Assembly: GCA_018901675.1 (NCBI GenBank)
Contig: JAHIEH010000041.1
Coordinates: forward strand, 1 to 11,310
Origin: Nanobdellota archaeon
GTDB taxonomy: Archaea; Nanobdellota; Nanobdellia; Pacearchaeales; GW2011-AR1
Direction: 5' to 3'
Length of the DNA: 11,310 nt
Shown here: positions 1 through 7,227 of the stretch, one piece after another
Layout of the letters: each line of letters begins with the position of its first letter
Position numbering within the stretch: the stretch's first letter is position 1
Notes under the pieces: model-generated
What the model saw: the letters and a program-made list of their open reading frames with translations, nothing else
Database searches by the model: none
What the model was told of the DNA's origin: nothing
Translations under genes and position numbers: made by a program

Positions 1-1139
1 GCAATTGAAAATTTGTCTCCTTTATCATTTTCCATTTTTTCTTCTGCGCAAATTTCCCCGCGATAATCCGCGCATGGCTCTGTTTTTACTTCTCCGTCAA
101 TGCAATAGTTTCTCCAGTGCCTGCTCCCGACAACATCTTTTCCATCGCCGATAAACCCGTCATAAACACACCAACTTTCTCCATTATTTCTTTTATCTCC
201 CTGCTCATCAACACAGTTCAAACTCTTGCAGATAAAATTCCCATCTTTTGCTTTTTTCCCCCCAAGTTCAGATGCAGAGCATTTGCTCCCTAAAAAATTA
301 TTGCAATTCCCGCAGGTTTCAGAATTAATATTCGCATCATCAGAATTGCAGGCATCCTGTTTTTTCAAAACTTCTCCGTTATTCCAGGATTTGTCCTTGT
401 CTGAACTGTAAATATTTTCCCTGTTTCCGCAGGAGTCAAACCAGTAAATTTCATCTTTCCCCTCAATGCATCCAACACTTTTTTGTTTTTCACAGCCAGC
501 GTTTAAGCCCGGATTAGAGCATAATTTATTTTTGGAAAACTTCCCCCCGATATTTGCGCAATCTATCTCACTATTAAAAACACAGCTTCCTCCGTTGATG
601 CAGGCGCCCCACTCCTGCGTTTCTTTTAATGCCAGGCATTCTATTTCTGTTCCTAAATCTCTAAAATCTTTTTCAAAACCATGAATATTAGCAAGCAATC
701 CGCATCTTTTTTCTGTAGCAAATTCAACATCTCCCCCCAAAACACAGCATCCTTTTTGGCATTCAGGAACTAAACAATTTTCATTATTTTTCCATATCCC
801 CCCTTCATCCACACATTTTTTTTGCGTTGATTTTGTAGTGCATAATCCCTCCTTATCATCAATACAACATCCTGATTTGCACTCTGCAACTTTGTCGCAT
901 TTAGACGGGATGCATGTTTCTGCACACTCCTCTGAACAAGTTGAAGAAGAAGTGTCCTGGCAGATTGCTCCGGCTTTTGTTTTAGAACAGCAATTCCATG
1001 TTATTTCTCCTTCAGCAGAAACAATCGGAATGTTTTGGGCAATAATAAACGCAAATGCAAAAGTAGAAACAATTAAGATAATAATTTGGAATATCGACTC
1101 ATTATGTTCTTGTTTTCTAAAACTAAACTTAAATTTCAT
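1..1139 (-). CDS. Large cysteine-rich secreted/cell-surface protein, 3' end beyond window
   Basis: The frame starts at ATG 1139 and stays open for 379 codons to the left edge, so the C-terminus is missing. Residues 15-34 are a hydrophobic segment (IFQIIILIVSTFAFAF...), a signal peptide or signal anchor, with possible cleavage after about residue 42 (VSA). The rest is hydrophilic and carries about 35 cysteines, including several CC pairs (NCC, GCC, GCC), as expected of an extracellular protein held together by disulfides. The region around residues 338-365 (SRHWRNYC, then CADYRGEIC) looks like a conserved motif. I know of similar cysteine-rich proteins in uncharacterised DPANN genomes but cannot name a family. 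The start is supported by a Shine-Dalgarno-like GAGG that overlaps the TGA stop of the upstream gene 7 nt away (TGAGGGAAATATG), so the two genes are probably one operon. Function unknown; a structural or adhesive surface role is only an inference. Confidence 0.85.
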   Translation of the reverse strand, partial: MKFKFSFRKQEHNESIFQIIILIVSTFAFAFIIAQNIPIVSAEGEITWNCCSKTKAGAICQDTSSSTCSEECAETCIPSKCDKVAECKSGCCIDDKEGLCTTKSTQKKCVDEGGIWKNNENCLVPECQKGCCVLGGDVEFATEKRCGLLANIHGFEKDFRDLGTEIECLALKETQEWGACINGGSCVFNSEIDCANIGGKFSKNKLCSNPGLNAGCEKQKSVGCIEGKDEIYWFDSCGNRENIYSSDKDKSWNNGEVLKKQDACNSDDANINSETCGNCNNFLGSKCSASELGGKKAKDGNFICKSLNCVDEQGDKRNNGESWCVYDGFIGDGKDVVGSRHWRNYCIDGEVKTEPCADYRGEICAEEKMENDKGDKFSI

Positions 1140-1146
1140 ATTTCCC

Positions 1147-2100
1147 TCAACCTATTCCCGGGGGGATTACGCAGGTTCTTACTGCAAAATCAATTCTCTC
1201 TTTGCTTTTTCTATGCTCAACGCTGTATATTATTGTAGAGTCCCCTGTTCTGAATTTACTTATCTCAAATTGAGGGTAAAAAATCATATAACCTACTTGT
1301 TCAAAATTGCAAAATCTTGCTTCCTGTGAAATAATTTCTTGGGCAACCACAGTTAAATCATATATGTTATTTAAACTAACAATGTTAAATTTTTGGTAAT
1401 GGGATATCTTCCCAGACTTGCTTATTGTTAAATCTTTATTCATCTCTATCACAATTTTTTTAGGCAGTAATTCAACATCAAAACTTAAATCTCCTGAACT
1501 TACCTCATAACCTTCGTTTTTAAGTCCAGTTTCCAAATCTTGGAAGCAGGATTTGACATTATTTTCAATGTAATTTTTTATTTCTTCTTTTAAATGCTGT
1601 ATTAACATTGGCTGCTGGTTTATGCAAGATGCATAATTATTTTGTGTGTAACATAGGTAAGAAATTTTTTGAAATTCGTTTTCCCCCTCAAACTTAAACT
1701 CTCTGTACAAGGTGTTGTTAATACTCCCCCCTTGTTTTAATAGTATTTCAACAGCTTCCTCTACATGTGGTTTTATACAAGAATCAATATATGCTTCTGG
1801 ATTTTTCACAGACTTCCCACCAGCTTCAGGGATTATCCCCCCGCGCAAAAGAAAAAACAGTAGAATAACTGCAACAATAATTATCGCAATAATCACAAAG
1901 AGGGTAATTTGCGAGCGTTTTGACTTTACTATTGTTAAATCTTTTATATTAAAATTTGAAGTCAGGGCGCGAGCAGAGCGTTTTGACTTTACTAAATTTC
2001 CATTAAGATAAGAAGTCAAAATGGGAGTAGAGCGTTTGCATGAGGCAAATTGATTAAGATTATCACGAATGCAGGCGCGAGTACCTCTTTTTTTCAGCAT
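1147..2100 (-). CDS. Single-pass membrane protein with pilin-like anchor and N-terminal KR(G/S) repeats
   Basis: This 317-residue protein has an unusual N-terminus: residues 4-6, 22-24, 40-42 and 61-63 are KRG, KRS, KRS and KRS, each opening a unit of about 18-21 residues. The last unit leads into a transmembrane segment (about 65-85, KRSQITLFVIIAIIIVAV). The remaining ~230 residues should lie outside the cell and contain six cysteines (108, 150, 159, 185, 264, 310). KRSQ followed by a hydrophobic stretch resembles an archaeal class III (type IV pilin-like) signal, but the usual Glu five residues after cleavage is absent. I chose ATG 2100 over the longer TTG frame at 2121 because TTTATAA (2123-2129) lies about 26 nt before the ATG, fitting a leaderless transcript. 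It is probably co-transcribed with the cysteine-rich gene downstream. Proteins with this kind of anchor are common and uncharacterised in DPANN archaea. The biochemical role is unknown. Confidence 0.85.
   Translation of the reverse strand: MLKKRGTRACIRDNLNQFASCKRSTPILTSYLNGNLVKSKRSARALTSNFNIKDLTIVKSKRSQITLFVIIAIIIVAVILLFFLLRGGIIPEAGGKSVKNPEAYIDSCIKPHVEEAVEILLKQGGSINNTLYREFKFEGENEFQKISYLCYTQNNYASCINQQPMLIQHLKEEIKNYIENNVKSCFQDLETGLKNEGYEVSSGDLSFDVELLPKKIVIEMNKDLTISKSGKISHYQKFNIVSLNNIYDLTVVAQEIISQEARFCNFEQVGYMIFYPQFEISKFRTGDSTIIYSVEHRKSKERIDFAVRTCVIPPGIG
1913..2096 (-). repeat. Imperfect in-frame tandem repeat (54-63 nt units) in the 5' coding region
   Basis: The 18-mer GAGCGTTTTGACTTTACT (plus strand) occurs exactly at 1913-1930 and 1976-1993, 63 nt or 21 codons apart. 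A related 30-nt block starting GAAGTCA is at 1958-1987 and 2012-2041, 54 nt or 18 codons apart, and a weaker copy starts near 2067. All spacings are multiples of three, and each unit encodes a KR(G/S) motif, so the reading frame is kept. Seen directly at the DNA level; the duplication history is inferred. Confidence 0.8.
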
Positions 2101-2122
2101 AAATATTAAAGAATTATCCAAC

Positions 2123-2130
2123 TTATAAAC
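2123..2130 (-). promoter_or_regulatory. TATA-like box for the membrane-protein operon
   Basis: On the minus strand this reads GTTTATAA. Its centre is about 26 nt upstream of ATG 2100, the normal distance from an archaeal TATA box to the transcription start. No Shine-Dalgarno is visible before the ATG, so a leaderless mRNA is inferred. The box argues against the TTG start at 2121. Confidence 0.5.
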
Positions 2131-2154
2131 TTTATTAGAAATACTTCTGGATGT

Positions 2155-2880
2155 CTAATCCTCAGTCTCAACTCTTGGGGCAAGCAGGAAATCCAAGCTG
2201 AAGTTTTCAGCTTTAAAATCAATCTTCATGGGATGGTCATCTGCAAATTGTAAAATTGTTTTTTCACAGAGTTTCGCGCCTTTCATAAACTTCTGAAGAT
2301 ATTCCACACTATATTTTGATTTGCAATTCTCGCCATCTATCTTTGCTTCATCTCCGCTGAATTTAGACTTTGCAGAATTTAATCCCTTAGCCTCAATTAT
2401 AAAATTACCCTCTTGTATCTGGAAAGAACAGGCATCTGCCACTACTGCGCAATCTTCAATGCTGGCAATTAAGTCCAATGAAGTAAGTTCAACTTTACTG
2501 CTATACTCCAAGTTAGGGAATTCCTTTTCTTCTGATTCAATCTCTATCAAGCTTAAAGTAAAGTTTCTTTTTATTCTGTCTTGTATTTGTATTTCAAGAA
2601 GATTGTCCTTACGTTCTAAAATGAGTGTGCTTGCAGAAGAGCATCTTTTCAGAATCTGCTTTAAACTATCAAGATTAATCCCAATTGTCTCGCTTCCTGC
2701 TTCAAACTGGGAAAAAGCAGATTTTGGTATTCTTAACGCTACCATAGAAACATTTGCAGGGTCTATAGCATTTATTGAAAGCCCATATTCATTAACCTTT
2801 ATCCTTACTTCTGTAACAAGTTCAGAAATAATCTCTATCACCTTTGTTAATGTCTGCGGATTGTCAATTTTTACCAGCAT
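2155..2880 (-). CDS. pcn: DNA polymerase sliding clamp PCNA
   Basis: PCNA forms the trimeric ring that encircles DNA and tethers polymerase, ligase, FEN1 and other partners through their PIP boxes. The 241-residue product has the family's length (about 245-250) and hallmarks: AIDPANVSMV at 38-47 in the first domain, an interdomain connector near 114-128, and the C-terminal FLLAPRVE (231-238), next to the PIP-binding pocket. Both clamp domains are complete. Start: ATG 2880 gives the standard PCNA N-terminus (MLVKI), and a TATA-like CTTAAAAAC lies about 25 nt upstream. A GAGG 11 nt before the ATG is a weak alternative ribosome site. It is transcribed divergently from the primase gene, so two fork components share one spacer. 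Only one clamp gene is visible here, and a homotrimer is likely but not shown. Confidence 0.97.
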   Translation of the reverse strand: MLVKIDNPQTLTKVIEIISELVTEVRIKVNEYGLSINAIDPANVSMVALRIPKSAFSQFEAGSETIGINLDSLKQILKRCSSASTLILERKDNLLEIQIQDRIKRNFTLSLIEIESEEKEFPNLEYSSKVELTSLDLIASIEDCAVVADACSFQIQEGNFIIEAKGLNSAKSKFSGDEAKIDGENCKSKYSVEYLQKFMKGAKLCEKTILQFADDHPMKIDFKAENFSLDFLLAPRVETED

Positions 2881-2900
2881 TCTCTAAAAAACCTCATTTT

Positions 2901-2909
2901 GTTTTTAAG
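2901..2909 (-). promoter_or_regulatory. TATA-like box for pcn
   Basis: CTTAAAAAC on the minus strand is centred about 25 nt upstream of the pcn start, consistent with a leaderless transcript. The match to the archaeal TATA consensus is moderate. An A/T-rich element at about 2939-2950 (TATATAATTA-like) could be an alternative promoter giving a short leader. Confidence 0.4.
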
Positions 2910-2968
2910 CATTGTTATAGTCAACGACACGAATAGCCTTTAATTATATATCTTGAAGTATAAGCTAA

Positions 2969-2977
2969 TTATTTAAA
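2969..2977 (+). promoter_or_regulatory. TATA-like box for the primase gene
   Basis: TTATTTAAA is centred about 25 nt before ATG 2999. No Shine-Dalgarno lies between it and the start (CCTTAGCCATTTTAAATTAG), so transcription probably begins at or next to the ATG. Confidence 0.55.
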
Positions 2978-2998
2978 CCTTAGCCATTTTAAATTAGA

Positions 2999-4360
2999 AT
3001 GGACTCACAAAAAGAGCCGGATGCAAAAAAAGAGCCAAGTTTCAATGAGCAAAGAATTAGAAGCATTACCAATTTATATTATTCCCGGCCAGACATACAA
3101 AAAGCAATTTTTGAATTCTGCAAAAACAGAGAAGTGGTTCCCCGCTATTTTGAAGGTTTTGGCAAGCGCCCAGACAGCTTCCAATATCAGGGAGATATTT
3201 TTGAAATGGTAAAAAGAGGCGCAACTTCTTTTCATTGCTCAGAGGAGATTTGGAAATCTCCAATGGAAATTTCTACAAGTTTAAACCCAAGCCAGTTTGA
3301 TGAACTCCGGCAGGGATGGGATTTGCTTATTGACATAGATAGCAAATATATTGATTACAGCAAAATTGCAGCTAAATTAATTGTAGAATTGTTAAGATTC
3401 CATGGAATAAAAAGTGTAGAATTGAAATTTTCAGGAAGCAAGGGTTTTCATTTAATTGTTCCATGGCAGGCATTCCCATTGGAAATAAACAGCATAAAAA
3501 CTTCTAATATGTTCCCCGAGTGGCCGAGAATTATTGTTAATTATATAAATGAAAAAATTCATGACAAACTTGTGAAAGAGATTACCAAGATAACCTCTGG
3601 AAACAAATATATCCGGGATGAGCAGGCATCTAAGCAGGTAATCCCCGACTTGATTTTGGTATCCCCAAGGCACTTATTTCGCACACCCTACTCTCTTCAT
3701 GAAAAAACAGCATTGGCAAGCATAGTGATAGACAAAGATAAAATTGAAAACTTTCAGGTTTTAGATGCAAATCCTATTAAAGCAAAAGTAAAAAATTTCT
3801 ACCCTGATGCAAAAAGAGGAGAAGCAAGCGAATTGCTGATGCAGGCGCTTGATTGGTATAGAGAAAAAACTCCTGATGAGGAACTTTCAAAAACAACTCA
3901 AAGAGAATTCAAGCCAATAAAGCTGTCTAATCTCTCAGAAACTAATTTTCCTCCCTGCATTAAGAAAATCCTGCAGGGAATGCAGGATGGAAAAAAAAGA
4001 GCATTGTTTGTCTTAATCAATTTATTCAGAACCATTGGTATGGAAAAAGAGGAGCTTGAAAAAAGAATTTCTGAGTGGAATAAAAAGAATGAGCATCCGC
4101 TTCAGGAAGGGTATATCAAAAGCCAGTTAATCTGGAGCTACAGAAACAAGCAGGTTCTTCCGCCAAATTGCAGAGAATACTATCAAGGTCTTGGGGTGTG
4201 CATTCCAGATGATTTATGCAGCAAGGTAAAAAACCCTGTGAATTATGTTGTAAGAAAAAACACACTTGCAGATAGACAATGCAATAACAATTCGGACAAG
4301 AGCAAAAGTTCCAGCATTAAAAAAGAGAATAAAAGTGAAATAGCCAAAACCCCTGAATAA
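2999..4360 (+). CDS. priSL: Fused DNA primase PriSL (PriS catalytic + PriL C-terminal Fe-S domain)
   Basis: This primase makes the primers for DNA replication. Residues 1-260 form the PriS-like archaeo-eukaryotic primase domain: REVVPRYF (44-51), the metal-binding DID (112-114), SGSKGFHLIV (145-154), the nucleotide-site stretch RTPYSLHEKT (228-237), and D245 as the likely third catalytic Asp (by comparison with human PRIM1, from memory). After a linker, residues 317-407 resemble the PriL C-terminal domain, with four cysteines suited to a [4Fe-4S] cluster: C320 (PPC), C391 (PPNC), C401 and C407. At 453 residues it is far shorter than PriS plus a full PriL, so the PriL N-terminal part is missing. 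I see no zinc knuckle of the kind found in stand-alone PriS. A single-chain primase of this type is known from Nanoarchaeum equitans and supports a DPANN origin. The tail after 420 is polar and low-complexity. It is divergent from pcn. Confidence 0.92.
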   Translation: MDSQKEPDAKKEPSFNEQRIRSITNLYYSRPDIQKAIFEFCKNREVVPRYFEGFGKRPDSFQYQGDIFEMVKRGATSFHCSEEIWKSPMEISTSLNPSQFDELRQGWDLLIDIDSKYIDYSKIAAKLIVELLRFHGIKSVELKFSGSKGFHLIVPWQAFPLEINSIKTSNMFPEWPRIIVNYINEKIHDKLVKEITKITSGNKYIRDEQASKQVIPDLILVSPRHLFRTPYSLHEKTALASIVIDKDKIENFQVLDANPIKAKVKNFYPDAKRGEASELLMQALDWYREKTPDEELSKTTQREFKPIKLSNLSETNFPPCIKKILQGMQDGKKRALFVLINLFRTIGMEKEELEKRISEWNKKNEHPLQEGYIKSQLIWSYRNKQVLPPNCREYYQGLGVCIPDDLCSKVKNPVNYVVRKNTLADRQCNNNSDKSKSSSIKKENKSEIAKTPE

Positions 4361-4362
4361 CC

Positions 4363-4410
4363 AATTTTAAAACATCAAAATCTCTTTTGAGATTTTGTGG
4401 CTTTAAAATT
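4363..4410 (+). terminator. Hairpin downstream of the primase gene, probable terminator
   Basis: A perfect 9-bp stem (CAAAATCTC 4376-4384 / GAGATTTTG 4389-4397) with a TTTT loop is nested inside an outer A/T stem (4363-4373 with 4400-4410, one mismatch). It begins 3 nt after the primase stop codon. There is no long T tract directly after it, so termination is plausible but not certain. Archaeal termination usually depends on T-runs. Confidence 0.45.
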
Positions 4411-4435
4411 TGTACCAAAACCCCATAATAACAAA

Positions 4436-4444
4436 TTTTAAAAA
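4436..4444 (+). promoter_or_regulatory. TATA-like box for the toroid surface-protein gene
   Basis: TTTTAAAAA is centred about 26 nt before ATG 4466, with no Shine-Dalgarno between, matching the leaderless arrangement of other genes in the window. Confidence 0.5.
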
Positions 4445-4465
4445 GAATAGTTATCTATATCCTTT

Positions 4466-6331
4466 ATGAAAAAGAAGGTGTTTGCACTTAATATCCTATT
4501 CATAATAATTCTCTTAACTATGTCTTTTGCAATTACAGCAGTGAATGATTCCAGCGGGCAGATAACAGTAGGGAATGGCAGTAATACTGCTACTGGCAAC
4601 GAGAAAGTTGATAAAGCATATCAATGCTTAGAAAATAAAGTTGAAGACAAATGCTCTTCTCTTTCTTTAGAAGAAGCTATTTTTTCTCTTCTTGCAATAG
4701 GAAAATGCAAGGAGCAGGTTATCGCTAAATCCAACAATGAAAAATGCTGGCCAAATTCCAACTGTGATATAAAAACAACTGCACAGGCAATTTTTGCATT
4801 AAGCAAGGCAGGTTCTTCCACCAGTGAGGCAGAAGAATGGCTTGTCTCACAAAATTCCACTCCTAAAGATATTGTTTGGTATTTGCAAATTGAGGCATCA
4901 GGCGCATCTAAATGCAAAATAACATATTCTGGGGCAACGCATACTATTAATATAGGGGAAGATAAAAAAATAAGTTCCTCAGCAGGAAGCTGTTTGTCTT
5001 TAGCCCAGGGAAATTACTGGCTAAAAATTGCTGATGGTTGTTATAGCAATCAATTTGAAATCTCCTGTGATAAAGGATTCTCAACTAATTTACTATATAA
5101 GAAAAAAACCGGGGAGACAATTTATGTTCCTGAATCAATAAGTTCAGCTTCAGCAGAAGGAACAACAACCGAAGAGATAAACTCTGTCTGTTTTGGCAAA
5201 ACTTCCTGCAATTATGAAGGAAGTTTATGGGCAGCTTTGGTATTAGATTATCAAGGAGAAGATATTGGTGCTTTCATTCCTTATTTAATTACAATGGCAG
5301 ATGAAAGCGCAAATGAACCATATTTACCCGATTCATTTTTGTATGCTCTTACAGGTTATACTGAGTTTTATTCTAATTTAAAATCAAAACAATTAAGCGG
5401 TTACTGGGAAGAGTCAGGAGATAAGTTTTACGATACTGCACTTGCTCTTTTAGCTTTGCAGCAAGATTCCAGCCAGGAAAAAACAAATGCTCTTGATTGG
5501 CTTTTATCTGTGCAGGATAATGATGGATGCTGGAAAGGGAATATAAGAAACACTGCATTTATTTTGTATGCTGGATGGCCAAAAACAACTATAGGCCCAA
5601 GCCCATCTATGAATTGCGAGGGAGCAGGTTATTGTATATCTTCTTTCACTTGCACAAGTGCAGAAGTTAGCGGAACTATTTTAGAACAATATGATTGTGC
5701 AGGAACATCTAAATGCTGTAGCAAACAAGCTCCTGTTCAAACTTGTTTAAGTAAAGCTGGTACAATCTGCAATTCTAATCAGCAATGTTCAGGAACATCA
5801 ATTACTGCTTCTGATTTATCCACAGGGCAAACCTGCTGTAGCTTAGGCACCTGTCAAACTATTCCAACTCCTCCACCTACTGAATGTGTTACTAATGATG
5901 GAACCTGCATTTATAGTTGCGGGGATGATGAAGAACAAACAGAGTTTGATTGTGGAGATTCTGGTACAGATATTTGCTGTATTAAAAAAACTCCAGGTAT
6001 AAATTATCTCTGGATTATTTTATTTTCTGTATTAATAATTTTAGTAATACTTGGAATAATTTTCAGGGAAAAGCTAAGGCCTTACTGGTTTAGGTTAAAG
6101 TCTATGTTTAAAAAATCTTCTTCATCTGGAGCGCCTTCAGGAAGTGCAGCTAACTGGCCTGGGCCAAGAATGCCTCCATCAGGGGGATTTCCGCAGAGAA
6201 TAATGCCAAGAAGAATTCTTCCTCAGCAAATGCAGCAAGTGAGAAGGCTTATTCCTTCAGCAAAGCCAAAATCAAAAGAAGAAAGTGATTTTTCTGAAGT
6301 TCTGAAAAAGCTGAAAGAGATTGGGAAATAA
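4466..6331 (+). CDS. Membrane-anchored alpha/alpha-toroid protein with three cysteine-rich modules
   Basis: A signal peptide (residues 1-25) precedes repeats typical of the terpenoid-cyclase/prenyltransferase alpha/alpha-toroid fold: DIKTTAQAIFALSKAG (101-116), GYWEESGDKFYDTALALLAL (312-331) and CWKGNIRNTAFILYAGW (355-371). A probable beta-rich, cysteine-bearing segment (about 148-210; C150, C176, C192, C201) interrupts the helical part. Three cysteine modules follow (384-418, 427-463, 474-505), each with a CC pair, then a transmembrane helix (512-533) and a ~90-residue basic cytoplasmic tail rich in Pro, Gly and Arg. The orientation places the toroid and cysteine modules outside. The toroid fold is shared by cyclases, protein prenyltransferases and complement-like proteins. 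I see no squalene-cyclase DXDD motif, so a binding or structural role is more likely than catalysis. The middle cysteine module matches one in the protein encoded at 7228-8532. Substrate and partners are unknown. Confidence 0.88.
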   Translation: MKKKVFALNILFIIILLTMSFAITAVNDSSGQITVGNGSNTATGNEKVDKAYQCLENKVEDKCSSLSLEEAIFSLLAIGKCKEQVIAKSNNEKCWPNSNCDIKTTAQAIFALSKAGSSTSEAEEWLVSQNSTPKDIVWYLQIEASGASKCKITYSGATHTINIGEDKKISSSAGSCLSLAQGNYWLKIADGCYSNQFEISCDKGFSTNLLYKKKTGETIYVPESISSASAEGTTTEEINSVCFGKTSCNYEGSLWAALVLDYQGEDIGAFIPYLITMADESANEPYLPDSFLYALTGYTEFYSNLKSKQLSGYWEESGDKFYDTALALLALQQDSSQEKTNALDWLLSVQDNDGCWKGNIRNTAFILYAGWPKTTIGPSPSMNCEGAGYCISSFTCTSAEVSGTILEQYDCAGTSKCCSKQAPVQTCLSKAGTICNSNQQCSGTSITASDLSTGQTCCSLGTCQTIPTPPPTECVTNDGTCIYSCGDDEEQTEFDCGDSGTDICCIKKTPGINYLWIILFSVLIILVILGIIFREKLRPYWFRLKSMFKKSSSSGAPSGSAANWPGPRMPPSGGFPQRIMPRRILPQQMQQVRRLIPSAKPKSKEESDFSEVLKKLKEIGK

Positions 6332-6345
6332 AATTTATAATTAAT

Positions 6346-7134
6346 ATGAGAAAAATTATTTTAATCACGATAATTTTAATAATTGTTTTTTCAATTGTAG
6401 GAATATTAATTATTTCTAATAATGATTCTATTAATCTTAATTTCGGAGCATGTAAGATAGAAGAAACAAGAGAAACTCCTGTCTCATTAGAATTAGCTAA
6501 GTCTGTTGCATCTGACCAAGTCCATAGAAATAACCCTCCTTTTAATTGGACATATGTTGGAGATTATCTTGTTTATAATAGTTTTGGGGATACAAATTAC
6601 TATCTTTTAATTTTTCGTAAAAGTGACTTTATGACTTTAGATAGTCTAGAAAAATTGGAACAAAATGCAAAGTTATTCTCAGATTCAACTTCTGAAGAAA
6701 GTGACAAAAAATACCAACCTAATGATATTGCCACTGTTATGACTGGGACTATGAAAGAAGATGTACCACTTCAAAGTCATTATAGGGGAATTCCAGAAGC
6801 AATTGCGAAAAGATTAGAGATAAAGGAAATTGTCGAAAACAACTATCCTGGAAAAACTATTGGTAATTTAATCGCTGATTCTCCTATGGGCCAGGTTTAT
6901 TATGAGATTATTGATAAAAACTCAAATAAACCTTATAGTAAATGGATTAGAGCAGGCAGTCCAGGCGATTTTTTAATTGTCTCTCGTTCTGAGCGGGTAC
7001 AACTCAAAAAACATATACAAGACAGAAAAGAACAAAGCTATTCCACTTATGAAGATGAAGAATGCCAAAAATTTCAAAGTGCAAATTTAGAAGCTGAACA
7101 AGCACATATAGCTAAATGGAATGAATTTGAATAA
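6346..7134 (+). CDS. Membrane-anchored extracytoplasmic protein of unknown function
   Basis: This 262-residue protein starts with a positively charged end and a hydrophobic helix (residues 4-23), a signal anchor or signal peptide. The rest is soluble. Residues 46-92 (a VSLELAKSVASDQV helix, then a beta stretch around YVGDYLVYNS and NYYLLIFRKSDF) loosely resemble the helix-plus-sheet pattern of PepSY-like or protease-propeptide domains, but this is too weak to assign. A second beta-type motif, GQVYYEIIDK (182-191), is followed by a charged, probably helical tail (215-262). Only two cysteines occur (C36, C240), unlike its cysteine-rich neighbours. It starts 14 nt after the stop of the toroid gene and has no promoter or Shine-Dalgarno of its own that I can see, so co-transcription is likely. 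I do not recognise the gene. Confidence 0.8.
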   Translation: MRKIILITIILIIVFSIVGILIISNNDSINLNFGACKIEETRETPVSLELAKSVASDQVHRNNPPFNWTYVGDYLVYNSFGDTNYYLLIFRKSDFMTLDSLEKLEQNAKLFSDSTSEESDKKYQPNDIATVMTGTMKEDVPLQSHYRGIPEAIAKRLEIKEIVENNYPGKTIGNLIADSPMGQVYYEIIDKNSNKPYSKWIRAGSPGDFLIVSRSERVQLKKHIQDRKEQSYSTYEDEECQKFQSANLEAEQAHIAKWNEFE

Positions 7135-7195
7135 AAGATATTCTAACTCAAATTATAAAAAATGTAAAAATCTGCCCCAATCCCCCCTAAAAACA

Positions 7196-7206
7196 AAATT
7201 TATTAA
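7196..7206 (+). promoter_or_regulatory. TATA-like box for the beta-rich surface-protein gene
   Basis: AAATTTATTAA is centred about 27 nt before ATG 7228. The 93-nt spacer otherwise holds only a C-rich patch (about 7176-7188). The position fits a leaderless transcript separate from the two genes upstream. Confidence 0.5.
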
Positions 7207-7227
7207 CTCCCTTTTCTTGAAGAATAT

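Noticed and set aside
838..1329. 163-codon plus-strand open frame
   Set aside because: It lies opposite the cysteine-rich gene and the end of the membrane-protein gene, both of which have coherent composition, signals and start sites. The product has no recognisable domain.
1913..2096. CRISPR-like array
   Set aside because: The ~30-nt repeats are degenerate, the spacers are short and alike, and the frame is maintained through all copies, so these are coding tandem repeats.
2101..2121. TTG start adding seven residues to the repeat-bearing membrane protein
   Set aside because: No ribosome site precedes it, and the TATA-like box at 2123-2130 is at leaderless distance from ATG 2100 instead.
2321..2887. 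188-codon plus-strand open frame
   Set aside because: It is fully antisense to PCNA, whose identity is clear; the open frame is a by-product of PCNA codon use.
4466..6331. Annotation as a squalene/terpene cyclase or prenyltransferase enzyme
   Set aside because: Only the fold-type repeats match. No DXDD cyclase motif is visible, and the protein is secreted and anchored with cysteine modules.
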